DNA of 64,000 bases, taken from assembly GCF_963576545.1 (NCBI RefSeq), contig NC_083649.1:4685406-4749405 (forward strand), in the 5' to 3' direction. This stretch comes from Limanda limanda (Eukaryota > Chordata > Actinopteri > Pleuronectiformes > Pleuronectidae). Below the pieces are notes generated by a model. That model searched no databases and was not told the origin of the DNA. It worked only from the letters and a program-made list of their open reading frames with translations. Of the stretch, positions 56,401 through 64,000 are shown piece after piece (position 1 is the first letter of the stretch; every line of letters starts with the position of its first letter). The position numbers were made by a program, and so were the translations under genes.

Positions 56401-59400
56401 AGATAAAGCACTGGGGAGGCAGCGTAATTATTATAATAGCGTGATTAAGACATACCTACCTTTTTTTTAGACCGTTAAAGGCAGAAACCCTGATTTAGGC
56501 TTGGCTTAAGATGAAGACAATATTATTTAGGTTTTACATATAAATGCTTCTTAATGCTCTTTAAATACATTTTTGGGGGAATTGAATTCAATGTTTTTAA
56601 GACAGTTCAAGGTCCCAACATAACAAAATCAAAGACTAATCGAGATCTCAACACTACTGTGGTTTAATCCAGGTTTCCATTAATCTGAATCGTGCCACTC
56701 ACCCACTGGGTCTCAAATGGAGCCTATTTCAGTCAATGACATTTGATTTTTATTAATAAATTGTGGGTTAAAGCCAAATTGACAGTCGCCTCTTTGCCTC
56801 TAAACAGATTCAGCACAACAAGGCTTCAGAAGTCTCCTCAAAGCGTTTTCTCCAACGGTCCAATCAGCATGTGTGTTTGCTGTGTGTGAGCAGAGAGTCA
56901 GTGGGTGGATGAGTCTTGTCAAGGCCACAATCACACAGCACCGAGAAGCAGGCGCATTCAAAAACGCATCTCAGTATCTGTCGGGGCTTTTAACACAAAC
57001 CCTCCAGTTGGCTTTCATCATAGACGATTGAATTATGTGTTATAAACATGTTATAAACAAATAAACATTTCAGTGAATCGATGAATACAAACAAAATCGG
57101 ATCATTTACCTTTCAGAACGACCCTGAGCTCCGTTCGAGCCGGTGTTCCTGTAATGTCCGGCGGGTTCTTCACGTCACAGAAGAAGGTTCCGTTGTCACT
57201 GAACTGAGCCGGACTCAGCTGGATGGAAACGTCTCTTTTGTTGATGTCTCCGATGAACTTCAGTCGGTCTTTGAACTCGGTCGGTCCCGGGAACGACTTT
57301 CCTTGCGAAAAGTAGAAAATCTGGAAAAGAGGAGGATACCCCGGGTTAAACTGAGTCAACCAGGAACATGTCTGGTGGTTTTCATCAACATCCATAAACT
57401 AATCTCTAGGAAATCAGCGAAATGTCAACAAAAGCAAAATCTCACAATGTTAAAGAAACCAAGTTTTGTGGGAATCCTCTCAGTCCATTCTGACTCGTTA
57501 GCTACACAACTAATCAAATTAGATGTGGCTCAATTTCACTTGAACTGTGACACACACACAACACCAGGATCCTCAATCTGAAGCAGCGACTGTGTTAGAT
57601 CTTCAATATTCATCATTTCCTTATTTACACTTTGTGCTTTTCCTGCTGTGACGAGTCAAGACTATGCTGCATGACACAACGCTGAATGTAAACAAATCTA
57701 TATGAGCAACGCTGATATCATCCAACTGGTTATTACTAATCAGAGCACGGGGAACATCTGTGCACAGGTGTTTCTCCTCATTTGCTAAATCTCAACTAGG
57801 GTTTCAAAGGGGCGGAAAGTTTCCGGTAAATTTCCGGAAACTTTCCATGGGAAGTTTAGCTCGGGAATTTTGAAAAAAAAACAAAAAAAAACGCAAATTA
57901 AACGCTGAGCAATAAAAACATCATTCAAAACTCTTTTTTAAAGATGTATGGAATGCAGCACACGCTGCACGTTGAGTTTCAACCCTCCACTGTGCATTCT
58001 TCCATCACATGCACAGATAACTCCCAGCATCCTTCACTCTACAGCAGGGCTATTGAGGCCTGCTGTAGAGTGCAGGACTAGTCAGGTAAGTTTCCATGAT
58101 ATTACTGGAGAAAATATATTAGCATGCTGATTGAGGATTGTTCATCTGTTCATCTAGCCTATTTCCATTCATTTATCTATCAATTGTAAAATATGTTTAC
58201 AGACGATTCCAATTGTTTGGCTAACTATTTATATCTCTGGCATTGCATTAGTGTTTTTTTACAAACTTTTTTCTCATCTTATTCTACAGAACAATGCCAC
58301 GTGCATTATCTCATGTGTGAAGACATTTCACCTCATCCAATGTAGAAGGAAAGGCTGTGTACATTAGCAAATACTGTGCAAAGACCTATGTTAAGAATGA
58401 CACAACGATGCAGAAGCATAAAGTCAAGTGCCCAAAGTTTCCTCAGGGCTCAAATCAGCCTATGACACAACAAAATGTTTAAATTTATGTCTGTATATGA
58501 CAAGGTGAAGACAGTTAGTATAAATTACCCATAACATTTCCAGTTTATTCCAGTTTATTCCTGTTAATTCCCATATATTCCCGTTAATTCCCATGGAAAG
58601 TTTCCAACTTTGAATATTCCCGGAATTTTGCAACCCTAATCTCAACAAACACTGAAATCACCAACGTTCAAAATGCAGTCAAGGAAATTCAGACAGAAAG
58701 ATATTAGTGTGTCGTATCTTCCAACAATTTGAATTTGCTGTTAAAAAACGACTTTCTCTCTTCTTCTTCTACCTGGTCTACACAGCGTTTAACACACACT
58801 CACACCTACTGACGCCCAGTAAGTGAGCGGAGGACACCGCGGCTAAAAATAAAAACATTGGATTGAAGTGTCCTCAACACCAACAGGGCTCAGGTCCATG
58901 TGAACACGGACACAGGAGCCAGAGATCTGGAGAAGCCTTGTTGGTGGAAGTTGGCCGTGAGAGGAAGTGACTTCTGTATTTACCATCTGTCTCTCACAGT
59001 CTGAAGATAACTTATCACTTTCACAGGTAGATTGCTAAGAGCGAAACTCCGACATGCAAGTTCCTGTAATCGTACACTGATACCACGAGTCACTATGTTC
59101 AGCTCCTGCTGGTTTCCGTTGAGCTTGACTGAAACTGTGTCCACAATAGGCCATTTCTTTATATAGATTTAAAAAGGACAATTTGCTGTAGAGAAACTGA
59201 CACCACTGAAATGAAGACAGGGGAGTCCTACCTAAAAGTCTCAGTGGTCTCGAAAAACCAGAGTTGTTGTCCACAGCAGTGAACCATGTGACCGACCCTT
59301 AAACAGGAAGGTGAAGGGGTTTAAAATGCAGATTTTGAAATGCTGCTTTTGGATCCTCCAAATCATACACTGGCATGATTTGGAGGTTATGTTCTTTTCC

Positions 59401-62400
59401 CAGTGAGAAACGAGAGCAGCATTAAAACAGTTAGAGCTCTTTTTCGGCCTCAGCTGTTCGGTTGGCAAACAACAACATCGAGTGTCGCAGCCAACATCTG
59501 GACAGAAGTGAGACAGCTGTTGGAATAACAAGCTGGCGTTTTTTTGTAACATTTACAAACCGTGTGGAGGCCATATGGAAAAGTTTGGTGGGGTGTGAAA
59601 AACCCGGATGGACGACTGAAAGAAAAATGTTACCGGCTAATTGTGGACATGCTCCATGTGTCGAGTTTGTAAATTAAATAAAAAAAACCTACATCTATGT
59701 CACTATATTTAAAAGGAGATCACAGAGACAAGTCAACTGATTTAAACACAAAGGAGTATGTGCTGTGAATGATCTGCTCTTTTCCCTGAACCAGAAACTT
59801 CCAACAGAATATTTACTTGTGTTGCAGTGAAATAAATCTTTAAATGTTTGACCCTTTCAATTCGAGAACCTCTATCTGTTAATATTGTGAATGCAGAGGC
59901 ACTGAATCAGCTCAGATTAGTGCAGACCAAGAAAAGCACAATGCGTTATCATTCATTTTCACTGAATAGGCACTTGCCAGTTGATCTTAATTGTGTGAAC
60001 CAGCTTGACAATTCATTTGGCCAGAAACAAATCAATTTGCCTGCTGTGAGTGGGCGACACGGATAACAACATTGTGTGGAAACTCTGCCGCTCTCCACTT
60101 GAAAAGCCTGTGTTTACTCAGAGCGTCGTGTTCTCAGTCTGCTGCAAGAACGAGAAGGAAAACTAAAAACACACATGAGATAAAACCAGAGTGACTACGC
60201 TCAAGCTGAAGAGAAACCAAATGTTCAGAAATACACAGAGCGACAGCAGAAGCAGCATGAACACACAAATACAAACATGCAGATTGTTTAAATCTTGAAT
60301 CATTGAATCTAAGTCATCACAAGGAGAATAAAGCAGCGGAGGCTTTTCTCCGTGTGTCAGTGCAGATAAAACAATCGCAGGAAAACCTCCTGGAGCCGAG
60401 GGATCTCGTCCCCGAGCGGATCCGGCCGGGGAGGACTTACCCCGTACGGAGCTTTGGAGAACTTGTTATCGGGCTGACTCGACTGAAAGTTCCAGGTCAC
60501 CGAGGTCTGGCTGCTGACGACTTCATTGGACTTGAAGGTGCACCGGAGAACCCCCGTGGTGCCGTTCTGCATCATCACCTCCGAGTCGGCGTAGATGTCG
60601 ATCGCAGACGTGGGTTTTGTGACTGGAATAAACAACAAATTTCCAAGGTTTAAGTGACAAGTTTGAATATGTCAAAGGAAAAACAGAACAACAGAATTCA
60701 CTTCTCCATTAACCCTGAGTGCAGCTGAGTTGGGGGGGGGGGGGGGACTGCTCTTAAACCATGTAATAGGAGACAGTAAATCCAGGTTGAGAGACAGATT
60801 AACGTTTAAATCTCATCAGACACCAAAACATTGCACAACAGTTTGCAAAAGAGCTGAAATGAAACCAGAACTTAAGTGAAACCCAAACTTGTGAGTTTTG
60901 TTGCTGATGAAAAAGAAACTCTAACCAACTCTGAACCGCTTGCAACTGTACGAGAAGCAGCTTGTTTCACGTGTTTAGATAAGGATAGATGATTTTTGTT
61001 CAAAACGGATGTAATATTGTAATATTGTTTAATTTTAATCAACAAAAATCCAATAAATATCGCAACCAGACAGAAAAGGTTTGTCCGTGAATGAGTCGGG
61101 GGTCATGATGATCTCAGACATGTCTGTCCAGTGCTTTCTAAGTAATTATTTAATCTTGTTAAAATCAGAAAGGTTTCGATTTGTAAGATCCAATCGGATA
61201 AGAGGAAGTTGCCGTCAGATTTTGGACAGAAACCATCTGGAGAACGAGTAAATAAATGATGAACGTGAGGTTGTGATAAGTTACAGAAGCTGGTGAAACA
61301 GAGGTTATACTAAGGTTAAGTGACTTTCGTTCTTTACACTTCGTTCTTTCTCCCCAGTACCTGCTTTTGCACAGTGTCTGTTTTGCAGGTTGTTTGTTTC
61401 TGTACTCTCATTATGTGTAGTTTAGTAGTGTACATATTGTGATCTTTTTTATTGTGCTTCGGCACTGTTACTTAAATTCTGTTTTTCTCTTATTTGCTGT
61501 AACAAGTGAATTTCCCCGTTGTGTGGATAAATAAAGAAATCTAATCTAATCTAATCTAATCTAATCTAATCTAATCTAACAAGACGGATTTGTAAATCTA
61601 TTTGGTTGAGTACAGGATCAACTACAAGTGTTAGGGTTTCAATGTGTTTTGTTTTTACAGTGACACAGTTAAAGTTTCAGCAAATGTGGGTCACAAAAAC
61701 AAAAAAAGAGAACATTCGGTGCTTCCGTGTGCTCTATTTGTCCTGAACTTGTATTTATAATAAAAAACAAGTTGTAGTTGATCATGGTGTGAGCTGTCAA
61801 ACCTCACATTTAACATCTGTCACTCAATCATTGCTATAATCACAGCAGATGACCCAGATGATCGCAGAATAACAGTTCCTCTCCCACATCCCTTAAAAAC
61901 ATCCGTAACCTCGTGATGAATGCAGCGGCTCTGTTCTCATGTCCAGCAGGGATCTGAACTCCAGCTCAGAGAGATGAATGTGACAGAAGCCAGCCGTGAA
62001 ATTAATGTCACAGTATGAAACTGAAGGAAGCGCCTGTCAGAGGAGAGGCTGGAATTCAAAACAGAGAACCACCACTTCCCTAAACTGCAGGATATTACGA
62101 AGCAATATTCCAAAAATGTGTTATTCAGCAGGAAGTTGTGTTTATGAAGACAACTGTGCCTGTGCTGGTTTTAAAGTGTCTCTCCTATTACAACACAAAC
62201 CAGTACAGAAATCTTACTGGGATCCAGGGGTGAAAACATGACTTTTGTGCATGATGAGCATTAACAATCTGAATATTAAAGTATCAAATCTGCACAATAA
62301 CCACGAGCATGCTACGTTTAACGATGACGTGCATGAAAGGGGGGGGGGATGGAACGAGGAAGTGAGATTTTCTGGTTTCTGGACCCTAGGGTTGCAGCTG

Positions 62401-63147
62401 GGTTCATCGAGCCTCCTGTGTGTTCATGGAACCCCGGCGATCAGGACTCGTTGTCCCGCTAGAGACCTCCAGAAAAAACAAGCCAGTCCACCGGAACTCA
62501 CGCCAAAAACCAAACCCCCATTGGGAAACCGAGCACTTTAACGCCCATTCGCTTGTTGTGGAAAGCAGCGGTGGGGTAGCGGACATTTTTAACACATTTT
62601 CTACACTAGTGGGACACCGTCTTCAAATCGGCGTGGGTCTCTCACACGTAGGGGTTCGAGTTCCTGCTCAAAAGTCACGTCAATCAGCTGGAGGGGCTGC
62701 ACGGCCAGCGCGGCGGGTCCCACCTCGGACTCCGGGGGACGGACGCGAACAAGGGCGGCAGCCAGCGAGTCTGCACCAAACCCCGGTGTGATTTCAGCCA
62801 ATTTAACAACTTCTGCTCCCATTGTGTGGAGGTGTGAAAGGACAGGGGGGGGACAAAGGCTCCCGGAGGAGAAGGGGGTCTGGTTCCAACCCGAGGGGCC
62901 CAACAAAGGGGGGTTAATGAGCAGATCCCCGGGGCAGATGTTAGGTGTCTCCCAGCCTCGGATGCTACATAACAGCGCTAAGCTAGCTCCGCTGTTCCCC
63001 ACCTGAAACTACGAGCTCGGGGCTAGGCTTTTCCGACGCGGGTTCGAACCCCCTCCGCGGGCCGCGACACTCACCTAGCAGCACACACAGCGTAAATCCA
63101 GTCAGGAGGACACGGTGGCAGACGGGACGTGTCCATTTTGGCTCCAT
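52878..63147 (-). CDS. mpzl1: Myelin protein zero-like 1 (PZR)-like Ig/ITIM receptor, six exons, 265 aa
   Basis: Exons on the minus strand: 63075-63147 (start), 60441-60622, 57110-57320, 55526-55655, 53950-54055, 52878-52973 (TGA at 52878-52880). The total is 798 nt with all phases consistent; human MPZL1 is 269 aa. Residues 1-24 are a signal peptide. A V-type Ig domain spans about 31-153, with Cys52 and Cys133, core Trp68 and the motif DNGTFFCDVKNPPD. A transmembrane helix lies at about 165-187. The cytoplasmic tail has RHDYEGCTSLES and two ITIMs, VIYAQL (Tyr239) and VVYADI (Tyr259), ending in RKN. In mammals, phosphorylation of these tyrosines recruits SHP-2 and links the receptor to adhesion and concanavalin A signalling. 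The paired ITIMs and the RKN end favour MPZL1 over MPZL2/MPZL3 or MPZ. A teleost paralogue naming (mpzl1-like) cannot be excluded. It follows lrrc32 on the same strand. Confidence 0.92.
53375..53408. repeat. (GT)n microsatellite
   Basis: GT run with one GTTT interruption, in intron 5 of the mpzl1-like gene. Confidence 0.9.
54056..55525. other. intron 4 of the mpzl1-like gene
   Basis: Minus-strand donor GAAGG|GTGAGT (exon 4) to acceptor AAACTAG before TGCACG (exon 5). There is a short TAACCCTAACCC-like stretch near 54445. No element with clear ends. Confidence 0.6.
55656..57109. other. intron 3 of the mpzl1-like gene
   Basis: Donor CTGAAAG|GTAAAT and acceptor TTTGTGTTTCCAG on the minus strand. 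No gene or clear repeat seen inside. Confidence 0.6.
57797..58638 (+). mobile_element. hAT-type transposon derivative (copy B) in intron 2 of the mpzl1-like gene
   Basis: Ends are TAGGGTTTCAAAGGGGCGGA and GGAATTTTGCAACCCTA. A perfect 8-bp target duplication ATCTCAAC flanks it at 57789-57796 and 58639-58646. At 842 bp it matches copy A (23252-24121) over its whole length in reverse orientation, including the broken BED-finger start at 58294-58482. The different target duplications prove independent insertions. Confidence 0.92.
58294..58482 (+). pseudogene. hAT transposase N-terminal relic with BED zinc finger (copy B)
   Basis: From ATG at 58294: MPRALSHV, a TGA where copy A has TGG (Trp), then RHFTSSNVEGKAVYISKYC, AKTYVKNDTTMQKH and VKC, with a stop at 58480-58482. 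The first metal-binding Cys position of the BED finger is Ser here and a stop in copy A. The two copies therefore carry different inactivating changes in the same 5' segment. Confidence 0.75.
58647..60440. other. rest of intron 2 of the mpzl1-like gene
   Basis: Unique intronic sequence up to the exon 2 donor (TACGGG|GTAAGT on the minus strand). I see no additional exon: the Ig domain reads through from exon 2 to exon 3 without a gap. Confidence 0.6.
60731..60747. repeat. poly(G) homopolymer
   Basis: About 17 G within intron 1 of the mpzl1-like gene, 110 bases before exon 2 in the transcript direction (poly(C) in the transcript). Confidence 0.85.
61330..61579 (+). mobile_element. LINE 3' end with (CTAAT)n tail
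   Basis: TTCTGTACTCTCATTATGTG, TTTATTGTGCTTCGGCACTG and GTGAATTTCCCCGTTGTGTG lead to GATAAATAAAGAAATCTAAT and an array of about eight CTAAT units (61540-61579). The layout is that of a LINE 3' UTR ending in its own short repeat. It is intronic, in intron 1 of the mpzl1-like gene. Confidence 0.6.
61580..63074. other. mpzl1: proximal part of intron 1 of the mpzl1-like gene
   Basis: From about 62330 to the exon 1 donor at 63074 the sequence is GC- and CpG-richer than elsewhere in the gene, consistent with a CpG island around the promoter. Two tRNA-B-box-like motifs occur (62645, 63042) but no tRNA fold was found. Confidence 0.5.
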
Positions 63148-63277
63148 TGTGTTGTTGTAAACAGGAGAAACTGCTCCGCTGCTTTTTCCTCCCTCTCCGA
63201 GTCCCTGTCTTCTTCTTCTACGGCTCCGAGGGAGGCTGCGGCTGCTTCCCCCTGCAGGATCAAAGGCGCAGTGACGG
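63148..63277 (-). promoter_or_regulatory. mpzl1: 5' UTR / proximal promoter of the mpzl1-like gene
   Basis: On the minus strand this is a purine-rich, moderately GC-rich stretch ending at the ATG (63145-63147), whose context is ACACAATGG. No TATA box or upstream splice acceptor is evident, so the first exon probably starts within it. The 21-bp minisatellite begins immediately upstream. Confidence 0.4.
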
Positions 63278-63419
63278 GCTGTAGATCAAAGCCAGTGCGC
63301 TGCAGATCACAGCCACTCCGCTGCAGATCAAAGCCACTGCGATGCGGATCGAAGCCACTGCGATGCAGATCAAAGCCACTACGATGCAGATCAAAGCCAC
63401 TGCGCTGCAGATCAAAGCC
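63278..63419. repeat. 21-bp minisatellite, about 6.8 copies
   Basis: The unit is close to GCTGCAGATCAAAGCCACTGC. Copies differ by one to three substitutions (for example GATGCGGATCGAAGCCACTGC) and keep an exact 21-base period. Because 21 is a multiple of three and no stop codons occur, both strands stay open across it. This makes artificial ORFs of RCRSKPL (+) or ALICIAV (-) heptads. It lies about 130 bases upstream of the mpzl1-like start codon. Confidence 0.95.
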
Positions 63420-64000
63420 TCAGAATAAAGGGCTGTTAAACATTTAATTCTGCTAAAGTTACACAACACTTATTAAAAGTGGTAGAACGGACTGTATTTT
63501 AGAATATAGGACAAAATGGGTAATGTCCCTTGTACGTTTGAAGGCAAAATAAAGGATAGTTCACCGAAAAAATTATAAAATTCCCTCATTATCTTAACAC
63601 TATGCCCGTTAAAGTAAATGGTGTCCACAAGAAAAACATAAGAATGCTTCCCTGACTTTGAAATTCCACTTGAAACGGCATCATTCACACCTTATTTTTA
63701 GCATTATTTATTCTGAATAATATCACTGTCGGTGCTCAGGCCCTAATAATCCTAGCGGTTATGTTTTCACTAATCTAAATTTTATGAATTGTTTCTTTCT
63801 TTACACTAGAATGGGACCTTCATTTATTTTAATACTTTTTATTTACATCAAGAACTGGTCCTCTCTACGGAGGCCACCATGTTTTTTTTTACAGTAGCCA
63901 AAACTGGGCAAACTAAACCTTTTGAGTTTTGTATGACAACTGAAGATTCCACAGACAATATGCAACTTCACCACTAGATGTCATTAAATTCTACACACTG
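63420..64000. other. upstream of the mpzl1-like gene to the window end
   Basis: AT-rich intergenic DNA. No exon of another gene is recognisable. Confidence 0.5.

Noticed and set aside
62640..63055. tRNA B-box-like motifs (GGGTTCGAACCC at 63042, GGGGTTCGAGTTCC at 62645)
   Set aside because: Neither has a consistent T stem, acceptor stem and A box at the right distance. The first is part of the CpG-rich mpzl1 intron and the second could be a degenerate tRNA-like relic at best.
63278..63419. CRISPR-like regularity of the 21-bp repeat
   Set aside because: Direct head-to-tail units without unique spacers in a vertebrate genome; a minisatellite.

Overview
The window is nuclear DNA from a teleost fish, probably a percomorph. 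Introns are short, tetranucleotide and homopolymer arrays are abundant, and the interspersed repeats are of kinds common in fish: hAT and piggyBac-like MITEs, LINE 3' ends and a tRNA-derived SINE. The species cannot be fixed from the sequence. There is no bacterial, plasmid or phage content and no CRISPR array.

Three protein-coding genes can be read exon by exon. (1) emsy, + strand, coding 11910-27867 in 19 coding exons behind a CpG-rich non-coding first exon near 9.5-9.8 kb. My splice model sums to 3765 nt (1254 aa) with every phase consistent. It encodes the ENT-domain chromatin repressor that binds BRCA2. (2) lrrc32 (GARP), - strand, coding 39588-44013 in two coding exons (652 aa). It is a leucine-rich-repeat membrane protein that tethers latent TGF-beta in mammals. 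(3) An mpzl1 (PZR)-like gene, - strand, coding 52878-63147 in six exons (265 aa). It has one V-type Ig domain, one transmembrane helix and two C-terminal ITIMs. emsy and lrrc32 converge tail to tail, the neighbourhood they also share in mammals. The mpzl1-like gene follows lrrc32 on the same strand. The three genes form no pathway; their proximity is synteny.

Layout: 1-9.5 kb is intergenic, with repeat fragments and one possible minus-strand exon of an unseen neighbour (541-632). 9.5-28.7 kb is emsy, whose introns carry most of the mobile DNA: an L2/CR1-like LINE end, hAT elements with 8-bp target duplications, an L1/Tx1-like fragment with a 15-bp target duplication, a SINE, and a pair of inverted LINE tails around exons 10-12. 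28.7-38.5 kb is intergenic, with RTE-like fragments, a hAT-like MITE and a 0.5-kb tandem duplication. 38.5-44 kb is lrrc32. 44-52.9 kb is the interval before the mpzl1-like gene and probably holds its 3' UTR and a piggyBac-like MITE. 52.9-63.2 kb is the mpzl1-like gene, with a second copy of the hAT element found in emsy intron 16. A 21-bp minisatellite lies directly upstream of its start codon.

I found no clearly undescribed biological system. The best leads are the large inverted intronic repeat around emsy exons 10-12, two sister hAT copies that keep a broken BED-finger transposase start, a hairpin-forming MITE in emsy intron 19, and a possible ITIM-less isoform of the mpzl1-like gene.
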